Source of the DNA: Candidatus Vallotiella adelgis
GTDB taxonomy: Bacteria > Pseudomonadota > Gammaproteobacteria > Burkholderiales > Burkholderiaceae
Assembly (NCBI RefSeq): GCF_020541305.1
Contig: NZ_CP047396.1
Location: 930,001-994,000, forward strand
DNA length: 64,000 nt
Direction of reading: 5' to 3'
The position numbers were made by a program, and so were the translations under genes. This document shows, one piece after another, positions 1-9,670 of this stretch (position 1 is the stretch's first letter; each line of letters opens with the position of its first letter). The notes below the pieces were generated by a model. The model ran no database searches and had not been told where the DNA came from. It saw only the letters and a program-made list of their open reading frames with translations.

Positions 1-207
1 CATGCCACGATACAGCCCAAAAAGATGGAACATAATGCTGTAAATTGGCACAATCCAGATTAAAGCACACAGCCCACCGGCCATAAAGTCAAAGGGCACC
101 TCGCCATTAAATCGTATAATATATGCGCAGATCCAAGCAAGCGCTACTGCGCATATATCAAATATGCAAGCAGTAAAAGAAAGCCATCTTGCCGGAAACT
201 TAATCAT
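1..207 (-). CDS. Polysaccharide biosynthesis protein, CapD/WbpM/WbiI-like dehydratase (N-terminal part, cut by window edge)
   Basis: Only the first 69 codons are in the window; the reading frame is open to base 1. The ATG at 207 is followed by a short basic stretch and two hydrophobic segments (about residues 9-30 and 44-62), ending at a GLYRG motif (64-68). This is the usual N-terminal membrane part of the large nucleoside-sugar 4,6-dehydratases (CapD, WbpM, PglF family), which make the UDP-6-deoxy-4-keto-HexNAc precursor of the first O-antigen sugar. It starts 13 bases after the WecA-like gene and so is probably in the same operon. In Burkholderia pseudomallei-type O-antigen loci the last gene, wbiI, has this position. 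The catalytic domain lies outside the window, so intactness cannot be judged. Confidence 0.75.
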   Translation of the reverse strand, partial: MIKFPARWLSFTACIFDICAVALAWICAYIIRFNGEVPFDFMAGGLCALIWIVPIYSIMFHLFGLYRGM

Positions 208-220
208 GAGCGTCCACGCC

Positions 221-1234
221 TTAGTGGTCACATTCAGATGTATAGCGCTGCCAGCGCCTATCAATCGAGACCCCGATTAACATCAGAACCAATATCCAAC
301 CTATTACCAATATCCACTGATAAATAGGGTCAAATCGTAAAGCAATTAAAGAAAATATTATGCAAACTATTATTACTAAATACCAAATTAATGCAGTCAT
401 AGCATGTCCGAGTCCGGAGCGTATCATACGCTGATAGTAGTGCTCTCTGTGCGCCTTCCAGAATCGCTCTTTCCGTATAACACGCTTCAGTAACGTAATG
501 GAGGCATCACTAATAAAGGGCGAAAACGTAAGCATCGGAAACCACACGGGCCATACATCTTCTTTCCAGCCACAGTAGCCAAATGCTCCTACAAGAAAAC
601 CCAATGGGATAGACCCGACATCGCCAAGGAAAACTCTGGCTGGGTAAAAATTGAAAAGTAGAAATCCCGCTGACCCTCCAGCAACTGCGCTACAGGCCAT
701 CGCAAGCTGCACATCGGGATGTTTACTAATAAGTGCTGCGATGGCATAACCGCTGAAACCTAGCAATGCCATACCTCCTGCCAGCCCATCAGCTCCATCC
801 ATAAAATTGTATACATTGACTATCCATGCGAATAGAAACACCATAATCACTATCGCCCATTTTGGCACGTTCGCTCGGCAAATGATGACTAGCGTAGCGA
901 CAGCAGCTAGATGCCCTATAAATCGTATGCGTGCGGATAGGCCCCGATAATCATCGATTTGAGATAAAGCTGCAAGCAGTAAAGCAGTTAGCATTATCAG
1001 CCGCAACGTAGGTACGACCAACCAAATGATGAGCACTACTACTGGAATAATTCCCCAGCCGCCGACGCGTGGCGTGGGTTGAATATGTAACGAACGTTCG
1101 TTCGGCAGATCAATTGCTAGGTGCCATGACAACCCAGTTTTAAGAAGAACAGCTAGCACCGCGGCAACGGCAACTAGCGCTATTACTGCAAGTAATAAAC
1201 ATACACCAGCTGGATGTAGATCCAGAATCAACAT
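221..1234 (-). CDS. WecA/WbpL-like undecaprenyl-phosphate glycosyl-1-phosphate transferase (WbiH-like, family 4)
   Basis: A 337-residue, very hydrophobic protein of the MraY/WecA superfamily, which transfers a HexNAc-1-phosphate from its UDP carrier to undecaprenyl phosphate and so starts O-antigen repeat assembly at the inner membrane. Visible motifs in order: the DLPNERSLH-PTPRVGG loop (42-59), DDYRG (94-98), NFMDGADGLAGG (143-154), FLGDVGS (202-208) and an HREHYYQR motif (262-269). These contain the Mg-binding aspartates and the carrier-lipid-binding histidines of the family, so it should be active. The start overlaps the stop of the upstream epimerase gene by 7 bases, indicating translational coupling. 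Position and neighbours match wbiH of Burkholderia type II O-antigen clusters. The exact sugar is not predictable here. Confidence 0.88.
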   Translation of the reverse strand: MLILDLHPAGVCLLLAVIALVAVAAVLAVLLKTGLSWHLAIDLPNERSLHIQPTPRVGGWGIIPVVVLIIWLVVPTLRLIMLTALLLAALSQIDDYRGLSARIRFIGHLAAVATLVIICRANVPKWAIVIMVFLFAWIVNVYNFMDGADGLAGGMALLGFSGYAIAALISKHPDVQLAMACSAVAGGSAGFLLFNFYPARVFLGDVGSIPLGFLVGAFGYCGWKEDVWPVWFPMLTFSPFISDASITLLKRVIRKERFWKAHREHYYQRMIRSGLGHAMTALIWYLVIIVCIIFSLIALRFDPIYQWILVIGWILVLMLIGVSIDRRWQRYTSECDH

Positions 1235-2205
1235 GGTTTATTCTGTGCTCGGTGGGTTTTGTAATACCATGAAGCGGTTTTTTGCAACGCCTCTTCAATC
1301 GAGTATGGAGCGTGCCAACCCAGCGTGCTAGTGAGGTGTGATGTATCTAGCTGCAAGCTATTTACTAGACGGTCTATTGATGCAGAACATCCTGTCAGCT
1401 GGCCAGCAGCTCTAAGCAGTAGTACTGGAACAGAAATAAGTCGAATAGACACGTTTAATTGCCGCGAGAGTATTTGGATTAGTTCTGCTATCGTCAAATC
1501 GTGGCCATCGCTCACGTGAAACGTCTGGCTAGCCGCAAGCGGATGAACAGCGCAGCACACCAGCACATCTACAAGATTATCTACAAATATCATACTACGA
1601 CGAGCATTGATCGCACCTAGTGGCAATGGAATACCTCGAGCGACAGCATGCATTAGTTTCAGAAAATTAGCCCGAACTGCGGGCCCATAAACCAATGGTG
1701 GCCGTACAATAACAATTTCCATGCCGGTATCACGGCCAAATTGGAGAAGGGCATATTCAGCATCGAGCTTAGATGCACCATAAGGATCACGCGGCAACGC
1801 TGGATCTGTTTCTTTTAATGGAATACCGCCGTCAGTGTCTGCTATCGCTTTAATACTACTCACAAAAATAAAGCGACGTGCGCCAATATTACGAGCAATC
1901 TTAGCAATGCGCAGTGTACCCTCGACATTAGTTTTTCGATAGATGTCTAACGAATTGATTCTCTTATCTTGAATCATATGAACACGCGCTGCTAAATGAA
2001 TAACACAGTCGCCATGCACATCACGTGGCCACTCATGCTCAATACCAACAAAATCTGCACAAGCGTTCACCCATTGATGCACACTCATGCAAGGAGTCTG
2101 CCTCCGCCGCGCCACACCGATAACAAACGCACTGCGTAGGGCTAGAATTCGACATAATCGTTGACCAATAAAACCTTTTGCGCCGGTGACAACAAATCGA
2201 GTCAT
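1228..2205 (-). CDS. NAD-dependent sugar epimerase/dehydratase (WbiG-like)
   Basis: A short-chain-dehydrogenase-type nucleotide-sugar enzyme of 325 residues. The Rossmann motif GxxGxxG is at residues 8-14, the catalytic Ser pair is near 116-117, and the YxxxK pair is Y142-K146 in a YGASK context. It probably epimerises or reduces a UDP-HexNAc intermediate for the O-antigen. An in-frame GTG lies six bases upstream, but I chose the ATG at 2205 because it forms an ATGA overlap with the stop of the preceding glycosyltransferase. Order (glycosyltransferase, epimerase, WecA-like transferase, CapD-like dehydratase) equals wbiF-wbiG-wbiH-wbiI of Burkholderia. No broken motif is visible. Confidence 0.85.
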   Translation of the reverse strand: MTRFVVTGAKGFIGQRLCRILALRSAFVIGVARRRQTPCMSVHQWVNACADFVGIEHEWPRDVHGDCVIHLAARVHMIQDKRINSLDIYRKTNVEGTLRIAKIARNIGARRFIFVSSIKAIADTDGGIPLKETDPALPRDPYGASKLDAEYALLQFGRDTGMEIVIVRPPLVYGPAVRANFLKLMHAVARGIPLPLGAINARRSMIFVDNLVDVLVCCAVHPLAASQTFHVSDGHDLTIAELIQILSRQLNVSIRLISVPVLLLRAAGQLTGCSASIDRLVNSLQLDTSHLTSTLGWHAPYSIEEALQKTASWYYKTHRAQNKPC

Positions 2206-3026
2206 AGCCACTTCCAGCCAAAGCGGTTAAAGAACTTAAAGGCCGATGCAGAAAACATTCTAATGTGCTTCAAACCTTTATGCGATGCTCCCCCACCGCA
2301 GTGTATAATAGAGACTGATGGAACACACGCTATGCGTGCAATAGCGTGAGTACGCAAACTTAGGTCGTAGTCCTCGAAATATAAAAAATAACGTGAGTCA
2401 AAACCGTTGACCTTTTGAAGAACATCCGTGCGGAATAGCATGAAACAACCACTGACAATCGGCGGGTCCCAGACAATATCATGCTCGTTGATAGTGTCTC
2501 GCATTTCATAGTGCGCAAGCCGAATATAGAAATATTTCTTGAGCACATGGGGAGTAAAACCACGTAGCATAAGATCCAAAACGGTAGGGTATCTACGATA
2601 CAGATACTGCAATTTCCCTTCCTCGCTACGGATAAGAGGTGCTATAAGACCAACATCCGCATGATTGTCAAAAAAATAGATTGCTCGCCGTAATGCATTT
2701 TGCTCAATCGCGACATCGGAATTCAATACTAAGTGATACTGAGATTTCGTCATAGCAATCGCGAGATTATGGCCCCGTCCGTAACCTACATTACCTTGGC
2801 CAGATATAACTAAAATTTCGATATCTGCATTTGCGAGCGCTGCCCGATAATCGAATGTACTCAAATCCGAGCTATTGTCGACAAGTATCAAGGTTTGATA
2901 ATGCTGTTCTCCCTTACTCTCAACAAAATCTTTTAAAAACTTTAGCGCAACACCTAGAGTCCTCAAAGTTTCGTAAAATTGCTTCTTCTGAGGTAAGTAA
3001 GTAACAATTGAAATAGAGATAATCAT
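2202..3026 (-). CDS. Family-2 glycosyltransferase, rhamnosyltransferase-like (WbiF-like)
   Basis: A 274-residue inverting GT-A glycosyltransferase. Residues 50-54 (DNSSD) form the nucleotide-binding loop, LNSDV at 101-105 is the DXD-like metal site, and the acceptor/catalytic half carries SGCFMLFR (192-199) and FEDYDLSLR (217-225), typical of WbbL-type rhamnosyltransferases. It is soluble or peripherally membrane-bound and would add a sugar, probably dTDP-rhamnose given the adjacent rml genes, to the growing O-antigen on the cytoplasmic face. It overlaps the next gene by an ATGA. On its 5' side there is about 1 kb of eroded DNA before rmlD, where free-living relatives carry more glycosyltransferases and the wzm/wzt exporter. 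Acceptor specificity is unknown. Confidence 0.85.
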   Translation of the reverse strand: MIISISIVTYLPQKKQFYETLRTLGVALKFLKDFVESKGEQHYQTLILVDNSSDLSTFDYRAALANADIEILVISGQGNVGYGRGHNLAIAMTKSQYHLVLNSDVAIEQNALRRAIYFFDNHADVGLIAPLIRSEEGKLQYLYRRYPTVLDLMLRGFTPHVLKKYFYIRLAHYEMRDTINEHDIVWDPPIVSGCFMLFRTDVLQKVNGFDSRYFLYFEDYDLSLRTHAIARIACVPSVSIIHCGGGASHKGLKHIRMFSASAFKFFNRFGWKWL

Positions 3027-4006
3027 TTATGTTCTAAACAGACTTTAGTTGACTATTAAGTATTCTATAAATTGTTCGATTTATGTTATAAATAAATTTT
3101 ATACTATAGTTGATTACATTAAATGTGAATCATTCAGATAAACCTCAGGACGCAAAGTCGAGGTTAGTTATGTAAGCCAGGAACGGGATATCCTGCATGG
3201 TGCAGTTTTTAGATGGCGCTTTAATTACGGTGGTATAAACGTGTCATCGCTGATCAAATAAATCATGCCTGAATATAAAAGATATACGTCGAGGAAAAAA
3301 TTAAGTCTAAATTCATAACGGGGTTGCAAGCAAGAAAATAGGGTCATCTTTTCCAGAGCGAGAGAACCATGTAAGTAATTTTCTAAGATGATCCATTTAG
3401 CGGATATATAAGAAGACTCTTGTCTGGCTAAGCTCGCTACTGAGCTGGTAAGCTATGTAATATTAAGAAAACTGAGATTATTAACTAGCTACTGTATACT
3501 GTAGCTAGTTAATAATCACTGATATTAAAATATCAGCCTACGCTTCGTATACCCGCGTCATATGCAAGACTTTGTTCGGAATCTCAGGTGCGTTTGTTAA
3601 AACTATCGTAAGTTAAGCTGATCTCTAAGAATCAATCCATGCTAACGCTTGGTTAGCAGGTCACAAAATCGCTACCGGCCCTATCCTCAGTTAATCAGAT
3701 GCAGGCAATAATCAGGCCATTCGGTTCCAAATATGCTGGAAGCACTTGAACCCCCGTGTGCAGCGCTTCATAACTATTGATCTAGTTTCCCTAACCACTA
3801 CCACTCATTTAGTTCAGATAATACGAATGAGACATATCACAAAGTTATCTAGCGTTTTTAATGTTTCTACTAGTAGTCACACTATAGGCGGATAGACTTT
3901 CGCTATCTTTAGTGATAGCACCACAGCATCCATTACAGGTCCATCAAAAGCACTCACACGAAGGCGCCTGTATACTAAATTTACTTGAGAAATTTATTCT
4001 CTACTG
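3027..4006. other. Eroded spacer inside the O-antigen locus (gene loss region)
   Basis: About 980 bases between rmlD and the glycosyltransferase without any convincing coding frame on either strand. In Burkholderia loci this interval holds wzm, wzt and several modification genes; I could not recognise pieces of them. It contains one long perfect hairpin (listed separately) and short ones of no significance (for example 3640-3658). The stretch is visibly richer in A and T than the flanking genes, as expected for decaying DNA. Confidence 0.7.
3476..3517. repeat. Perfect inverted repeat, 17-bp stem, 8-nt loop
   Basis: Left arm 3476-3492 is the exact reverse complement of right arm 3501-3517. 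The loop 3493-3500 reads TGTATACT. The stem is A/T rich and has no flanking T-run, so it is not a classical intrinsic terminator. It sits in the eroded part of the O-antigen locus. Confidence 0.9.
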
Positions 4007-4918
4007 TCAATATAATTGGAGACATAGCTTTAATGCCTGATCCCACTGCGGTGGCTGCAAACTAAACACACGCTCTAACTTATCATTAGATAAACAAGAA
4101 TTCTCGGGTCGCTCCGTGTGTGTAAAAAATTCGGATGCAGGTATCGGTATAACAGTCGGCGTACGCTTCCGCGCTATTAACTCAAAAATGGCTTGTGCAA
4201 AACCATGCCACGATGTCGAGCCGCCCGAAGTCAGGTGATAGAGACCTGACCGCTCCTGCCACCATTGCCGAGTATCCTGGGCAGCTAATGACTGGGATAC
4301 AATATGTGCAGTCAGAGTTGCGACAGTGTTGCTCCATGTTGGCGAGCCAAATTGATTAGCTACAACCTTTATTTCATCTTGTTCTTTTTGGAGATGGAGT
4401 ATCGTTAGTAAGAAATTTTTTCCACGCATCCCATAGACCCAACTCGTACGCAGGATAAGGTAGTGCGCACCGGTACTTGTAATCGCTCTCTCACCAGCCA
4501 GTTTGCTAACGCCATAAAAATTCCTGGGGTCAGTTTTATCCTCCTCAATATACGGTGAGTGTTTTTCTCCGTTGAACACATAGTCTGTCGAATAGTGGAT
4601 GATTGCAGCCTCTGCCCGCTTCGCCTCGTCGGCTAAAATACCGGGAGCTTTTGCATTGACTTGCATTGCATAGCTAAGATTATTCTGTGCTGCATCAACT
4701 GCTGTATAGGCAGCTGAATTTATAATCACCGCAGGTCTAATAGCACGTATAACGGTACGCATCTGATCTGGTTTGCATAAGTCAAAATCGGCTCGGTCAA
4801 TAGCAATCACTTTCCCTAAGCCTTGCATTGCTCGGACTAATTCAAAGCCGATTTGACCGGTGGCGCCTGTCACTAAAATCGTTGCCACCATGCGCTGCTT
4901 TCGCTGATCGCGCTTCAT
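4007..4918 (-). CDS. rmlD: dTDP-4-dehydrorhamnose reductase RmlD
   Basis: Last step of dTDP-L-rhamnose synthesis, reducing dTDP-6-deoxy-L-lyxo-4-hexulose with NAD(P)H in the cytoplasm. 303 residues. Rossmann motif GATGQIG is at 18-24, NSAAYTAVD at 67-75, STDYVF at 110-115 and the catalytic YxxxK (YGVSK) at 135-139, all family hallmarks. The ATG at 4918 overlaps the rmlC stop as ATGA, which supports this start over an internal ATG ten codons further in. It is the last gene of rmlBACD; the DNA after it is eroded. Confidence 0.95.
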   Translation of the reverse strand: MKRDQRKQRMVATILVTGATGQIGFELVRAMQGLGKVIAIDRADFDLCKPDQMRTVIRAIRPAVIINSAAYTAVDAAQNNLSYAMQVNAKAPGILADEAKRAEAAIIHYSTDYVFNGEKHSPYIEEDKTDPRNFYGVSKLAGERAITSTGAHYLILRTSWVYGMRGKNFLLTILHLQKEQDEIKVVANQFGSPTWSNTVATLTAHIVSQSLAAQDTRQWWQERSGLYHLTSGGSTSWHGFAQAIFELIARKRTPTVIPIPASEFFTHTERPENSCLSNDKLERVFSLQPPQWDQALKLCLQLY

Positions 4919-5466
4919 TCATATAGCTCCGCTTCACTTAATCGCTTACCATGCATGTCTTTTCCAGCTAGAATGGGACTACCATGTAGTGGCCATTCAA
5001 TCCGAAGTTCTGGGTCATTCCATAAGATGCTGCGCTCAAATTTTGGATACCAGTAATCTGTAGTTTTATATAAAAACTCAGCACGGTCTGACAATGTCAG
5101 GAAACCATGAGCAAATCCAGGTGGCACCCATAACTGCTGCCGACATGCAGCAGATAAATAGACGCCAACCCATTGGCCAAAAGTAGGAGAGCCTTGCCGA
5201 ATATCCACCGCAACATCGAATACTTTACCACGCACAACGCGCACCAGTTTGCCTTGTGCGTGCTCAATCTGATAATGCAGTCCACGCAAGACGCTTTTCA
5301 CTGAACTTGAGTGATTTTCCTGCACGAAAACTGCATGAGAGTCAACTAGTCGTGCGAAATCAAATGCATTGAAGCTTTCAAATAGAAACCCCCTCGCGTC
5401 ATTAAAAACTTGTGGCTTAATAAGTTTTACCGCAGGCAACGCAGTGGAAATTGCTTGGATTACCAT
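4915..5466 (-). CDS. rmlC: dTDP-4-dehydrorhamnose 3,5-epimerase RmlC
   Basis: 183-residue cupin that epimerises C3 and C5 of dTDP-4-keto-6-deoxyglucose, third step to dTDP-L-rhamnose. It shows [10 protein letters not shown] (23-32), the catalytic base H64 in RGLHYQ (61-66), PPGFAHGF (115-122) and the acid-tyrosine region around Y133/Y138. Length equals the family norm. It overlaps the end of rmlA by 7 bases and the start of rmlD by 4, so the four rml genes form one translationally coupled unit. Confidence 0.95.
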   Translation of the reverse strand: MVIQAISTALPAVKLIKPQVFNDARGFLFESFNAFDFARLVDSHAVFVQENHSSSVKSVLRGLHYQIEHAQGKLVRVVRGKVFDVAVDIRQGSPTFGQWVGVYLSAACRQQLWVPPGFAHGFLTLSDRAEFLYKTTDYWYPKFERSILWNDPELRIEWPLHGSPILAGKDMHGKRLSEAELYE

Positions 5467-6353
5467 GGCATTTGGTCTGTCAGTATTGTTTTTAGATATT
5501 GGCCATACTGGCTGTGCTTAAGGGGTTCTGCAAGCTTGCATAACTTATCCGCTTTAATCCAGCCTAGCCGATATGCAATCTCTTCCGGACATGCTACAAT
5601 AAGCCCCTGACGCTTTTGCAGAGTTGCGATAAGCGTTGTTGCTTCAATAAGCGACTCGTGCGTCCCAGTATCAAGCCACGCGAAGCCGCGCCCCATCACT
5701 TCAACATTCAACTTTCCAGAGTTAAGATAGATACAATTCACATCAGTAATTTCAAGCTCGCCACGCGCAGAAGGCCTGATCGAAGTAGCAATATCACATA
5801 CATTGTTATCATAGAAATATAATCCTGTGACGGCATAGTGGGAGCGAGGCTGAACCGGCTTTTCTTCGATAGATAACGCACGAAAGTCACTATCAAAATC
5901 TACAACACCATAGCGCTCTGGATCATGTACATGGTACGCAAATAGCGTGGCTCCTTCCTGCTGCGCATTGGCATACGCCAATTTTTTCATCAAGTTGTGA
6001 CCATAAAAAATGTTATCACCTAAAATAAGCGTTGAAGCATTATTTCCAATGAAGTGGCGCCCGATAGTGAATGCCTGGGCTAGGCCGTCTGGATAGGGCT
6101 GTACTGCATACTGTATATTCATCCCCCATTGCTTACCATCGCCTAGAAGAACTTCGAAATGAGGTATATCATGAGGCGTTGAGATTAAAAGTACATCTCG
6201 GATTCTGGCCATCATTAGTATCGACAGCGGATAGTAAATCATTGGTTTATCATATACTGGTAGCAATTGCTTAGAAACCGCGAGCGTAATAGGATACAGT
6301 CGCGTGCCGGATCCACCGGCAAGAATGATCCCCTTACGTTTAATTTTCGTCAT
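5460..6353 (-). CDS. rmlA: Glucose-1-phosphate thymidylyltransferase RmlA
   Basis: First step of the rhamnose branch: dTTP plus glucose-1-phosphate gives dTDP-glucose, normally feedback-inhibited by dTDP-rhamnose. 297 residues, full length. The nucleotidyltransferase signature [11 protein letters not shown] is at 11-21, followed by [17 protein letters not shown] (27-43) and the metal-binding GDN at 112-114. The gene lies 21 bases after rmlB and overlaps rmlC. No defect is seen. Confidence 0.96.
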   Translation of the reverse strand: MTKIKRKGIILAGGSGTRLYPITLAVSKQLLPVYDKPMIYYPLSILMMARIRDVLLISTPHDIPHFEVLLGDGKQWGMNIQYAVQPYPDGLAQAFTIGRHFIGNNASTLILGDNIFYGHNLMKKLAYANAQQEGATLFAYHVHDPERYGVVDFDSDFRALSIEEKPVQPRSHYAVTGLYFYDNNVCDIATSIRPSARGELEITDVNCIYLNSGKLNVEVMGRGFAWLDTGTHESLIEATTLIATLQKRQGLIVACPEEIAYRLGWIKADKLCKLAEPLKHSQYGQYLKTILTDQMPW

Positions 6354-6374
6354 ACTTGTTAGCGACCTAGACTC

Positions 6375-7436
6375 TTATGCGCGTTGCATGTAGTTAAATT
6401 CGACCCACTTTCTGTACTCGCTAGACTGTACTTCATTGATCCAATCCTGGTTATCCAGATACCACTGGACTGTTTTTTGCAAACCACTCTCAAATGTCTC
6501 TGCAGGCTTCCAGCCAAGTTCTTTCTGAATCTTACGGGTGTTAATTGCGTATCTGCGGTCGTGACCGGGACGATCCCTAACGAAAACAATCAGCTTTCGA
6601 TATGAACCACTGGCTCTTGGGTTGAGTACATCGAGTAGATCGCATATTGCTTGTACAACTTCAATGTTCGTTTTTTCATTTAAGCCGCCTACATTGTATG
6701 TTTGGCCAGGTATTCCGCTGGAAAGCACCGTTCGTATTGCCGAGCAGTGGTCAAGCACGTAGAGCCAGGTACGCACATTTTGTCCATCACCATAAACAGG
6801 AAGCGGTTCGCCTGCTAATGCTCTGGCAATCGTCAATGGAATGAGTTTTTCTGGAAAATGATAGGGTCCGTAATTGTTTGAGCAGTGTATTGTTACAATG
6901 GGCAAACCATATGTGTGATGATATGAGCGAACAATATGATCAGATGCGGCCTTAGTTGCTGAATATGGACTGTTTGGAGCATACGGCGTCATTTCGCAAC
7001 ATTGTGGATCTCCTGGCGACAATGACCCGAAAACCTCATCGGTCGATATATGAAGAAAGCGAAATGTAGTTTTTGCAACGTTGTCGAGGTGGCTCCAATA
7101 CGAGCGCACAGCTTCAAGTAGCGTAAATGTACCCACCACGTTAGTTTGTACAAATACTGCTGGACTATAGATTGAGCGGTCCACATGGCTTTCTGCAGCC
7201 AGATGAATCACTGCACGTGGCGCGTAGCGCTCAAATAATATATCTAGCTCAGGCCGATCAATAATGTCGACGCGCGCGAACCGATACAACGGGTTATCTT
7301 CAAGCGACTGTAGTGTGCGAAAATTACCGGCATACGTCAGTTTATCAACATTGAGTACCGACTCTGTGCTATTTTTCAGCCAGTCGCGAATAAAATTACC
7401 GCCAATAAAACCAGCGCCTCCCGTTACAAGGATCAT
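6375..7436 (-). CDS. rmlB: dTDP-glucose 4,6-dehydratase RmlB
   Basis: Second step of dTDP-L-rhamnose synthesis. 353 residues from the chosen ATG at 7436; an upstream in-frame ATG at 7460 would add eight residues not seen in the family, and an AAGG ribosome site lies just before 7436. Motifs: GGAGFIG (6-12) for NAD, the catalytic T-D-E in STDEVFG (131-137) and YSATK (158-162). It is the first gene of the rmlBACD run, so the operon promoter should lie upstream of 7436. In Burkholderia pseudomallei apaH flanks this end of the O-antigen locus, as here. Confidence 0.95.
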   Translation of the reverse strand: MILVTGGAGFIGGNFIRDWLKNSTESVLNVDKLTYAGNFRTLQSLEDNPLYRFARVDIIDRPELDILFERYAPRAVIHLAAESHVDRSIYSPAVFVQTNVVGTFTLLEAVRSYWSHLDNVAKTTFRFLHISTDEVFGSLSPGDPQCCEMTPYAPNSPYSATKAASDHIVRSYHHTYGLPIVTIHCSNNYGPYHFPEKLIPLTIARALAGEPLPVYGDGQNVRTWLYVLDHCSAIRTVLSSGIPGQTYNVGGLNEKTNIEVVQAICDLLDVLNPRASGSYRKLIVFVRDRPGHDRRYAINTRKIQKELGWKPAETFESGLQKTVQWYLDNQDWINEVQSSEYRKWVEFNYMQRA

Positions 7437-8366
7437 TAAGCTACCTTTTCTGAATGCCAATAGACGTACATGAGTCCGACACTTTTATCGCAGCTCGAGT
7501 TAAATTCATGCACGGAAATCAATATTCTACATATGAACGATAATAGAATGAGCTGGCAGGCTTTTTTCTATCTGTAAGATTTTATAGCCAATTAGTCACA
7601 TGAAGTTACATGTGATATTTATCAGGCTCCAGCTCAGTCTGAGTGAAAAAAAGGGGGGGCTTATTGGCACCTAATCTATGCTCATAGCTGAAGCAGCATT
7701 CATGCTTATTTGCCGTTCAGTTTGCTATTAAAGTTCCGCGCAACTGTTTTTATAAATCACTAGATGTGATGACAACCGGCTTAGGTTATATGTCATATAA
7801 CCAATAGATAACTTAAGAGGAGGTTAATACCGTACCATCATCCGACTGGATAAACGATAGTTTATCCACATAGTTGTTAGCCATAGTGATCGTGATAAGA
7901 ACTGCGCTCTACACGTAAAACTCATGTTGATATTAATTTCTAAATGATATTAATTTCTAAACATCTTACACCCTCATATATATTTATTAATCGCCCGCAG
8001 ATCTTTAAAACTTATTCGTGTATATCCGATTAGGTCTCGAAGGAGTGATAGCCATTCTCCTCAAGGAAATTGAGCAGAGAATAGAGGCATGGCCGTATAG
8101 AACATGCTATATACTGGCACAGTTATTTACTCTACCCACCCCAATAGAGCTGAGCCGTTCCCCTTGATACGCAATCGGGCCTTAGGTCGGCTACTTAGCG
8201 GCAAGCATAGTGGATTGCTAGATATTGCATATGACATAACATTGATTTCAGCGATTGCGTTAATAACTCGTAAAATACAAACATAATAAATTTCTTCATT
8301 GACATAAATGTCAAGTTCTAAAAACAGAAAGTTCCGTTAATAACCGAAACGTGATATAGAGCGCTG
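7437..8366. other. Spacer between rmlB and apaH (divergent promoters expected)
   Basis: About 930 bases without a supported gene. Since rmlB and apaH point away from each other, both promoters should be here, but I could not define them convincingly. It holds a 17-bp tandem duplication (7928-7961) and a 9-bp hairpin at 7847-7868 whose right arm runs into a consensus DnaA box (7862-7870). I see no tRNA or other RNA gene. Confidence 0.6.
7928..7961. repeat. Tandem direct duplication, 2 x 17 bp
   Basis: The unit TGATATTAATTTCTAAA occurs twice head to tail (7928-7944 and 7945-7961) with no mismatch. It looks like a recent slippage duplication in non-coding DNA. Confidence 0.9.
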
Positions 8367-9251
8367 ATGATAAGCCGCACCCCTGCCCCTGAACCAAACG
8401 CTTTAGCTAGACTTAGCCCTGATACCAATGTCTCAACACCAATCGGTATCGGTGATATCCAGGGTTGCTGTAATGCATTGAATCGGCTACTCGAAAAACT
8501 AGGGTCAACGGTTAATACAGCACTGTGGTTTGCTGGCGATCTAGTCAATCGCGGCCCCGCCTCACTTGCAGTGCTACGTCGTATAATCGAGCTCGGAGAA
8601 CGTGCTGTAACCGTCCTCGGTAATCACGACTTTCATTTACTAGCAATTGCAGCCGGCGCGCATTATCCCAAACACGGCGATACGCTGAATGACATCCTCG
8701 CTGCACCAGACGCCGCTGACTTGATCTACTGGCTGCGCCATCGACCGCTCATGCACTACGACGGGAAACGACTGCTTGTGCATGCAGGCATCCTGCCACA
8801 ATGGAATATTAGCATTGCGCTTAAGCTAGCGCATGAGATTGAAGTGCAGCTGCGAGGCAATGACTGGAAAGAATTTCTACAGTCAATATGGGGCAACGAT
8901 CCAGATACTTGGCACAATACATTGAAAGGAAAATCGCGCTCCCGAGTAATTGTTAATGCTATGACGCGTATGCGCTTCTGCGATACACGCGGGCGGATGG
9001 AGTTCAGTGAAAGCGGGCCGCCGAGTACAGCGCCAACTGGATTTATGCCATGGTTCGATGTCCCGAATCGCCTTAGCAGTGATACGCTAGTGGTATTTGG
9101 CCATTGGGCAGCACTTGGGCTAGTGATGCACAAAAACATGATCGCGTTAGACTCCGGCTGTGTCTGGGGGAAGAAACTATCCGCTGTACAACTAGACACT
9201 GATCCACGGCGCCGGACTGTAGTCCAGGTTGACTGTAGTAAACAACGCTGA
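8367..9251 (+). CDS. apaH: Symmetrical bis(5'-nucleosyl)-tetraphosphatase ApaH
   Basis: Hydrolyses Ap4A to two ADP; the same enzyme family also removes Np4 caps from mRNA. 294 residues of the calcineurin-like phosphoesterase fold. Metal-binding blocks are GDIQGC (29-34), GDLVNRGP (57-64) and GNHDFH (85-90). The N-terminus carries about 26 residues before the first motif, longer than in E. coli; I kept the ATG at 8367 as no better start is visible, but the true start could be later. It sits beside the O-antigen locus as in Burkholderia pseudomallei. No downstream partner gene remains. Confidence 0.95.
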   Translation: MISRTPAPEPNALARLSPDTNVSTPIGIGDIQGCCNALNRLLEKLGSTVNTALWFAGDLVNRGPASLAVLRRIIELGERAVTVLGNHDFHLLAIAAGAHYPKHGDTLNDILAAPDAADLIYWLRHRPLMHYDGKRLLVHAGILPQWNISIALKLAHEIEVQLRGNDWKEFLQSIWGNDPDTWHNTLKGKSRSRVIVNAMTRMRFCDTRGRMEFSESGPPSTAPTGFMPWFDVPNRLSSDTLVVFGHWAALGLVMHKNMIALDSGCVWGKKLSAVQLDTDPRRRTVVQVDCSKQR

Positions 9252-9670
9252 TGTGCTCCGGGAAATGAAAACTTCAACCCTTAGTTCAGTGTTGAATTGC
9301 ACATTCGCGTCTTGTCACTCCTATCTCTTTTACTACCTGCGGCAATATCAAACTAGCATGGCAGGCCAGCTTGCCTAAGCATAATATCCGCCATCATATA
9401 CACGCTTGCCTAGATATATCTCTACTAGTTCATAGATAATCCGCTCCACTTAGCATACTGCATAATCGCAGTATTAAGTGCCTAGCTAACCAACGACTAG
9501 CTAGGCACGCCTTTTAGCCACAAATAATGTTGAAGGCTAGTGATTAATTAAGTAGATGATACTACCCCCTATAAGATGTAAGTATCGTCCGCTATTGCGC
9601 TGATATCGATGCAATACTCATTGAGGGCGGAATAAGCTGAGATTTTCTCTATATCACTAAGGAAGCTAAT
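9252..9670. other. Spacer between converging apaH and the PyrC-like gene
   Basis: About 420 bases with no coding frame I can support. The converging genes make a bidirectional termination zone plausible; the clearest structure is the 11-bp hairpin at 9478-9508. Confidence 0.6.
9478..9508. terminator. Possible terminator hairpin, 11-bp stem
   Basis: Arms GTGCCTAGCTA (9478-9488) and TAGCTAGGCAC (9498-9508) pair perfectly around a 9-nt loop. On the plus strand it is followed by GCCTTTT, a weak T-run, so it may end apaH transcription; it could also stop transcription entering from the pyr operon. Confidence 0.5.
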
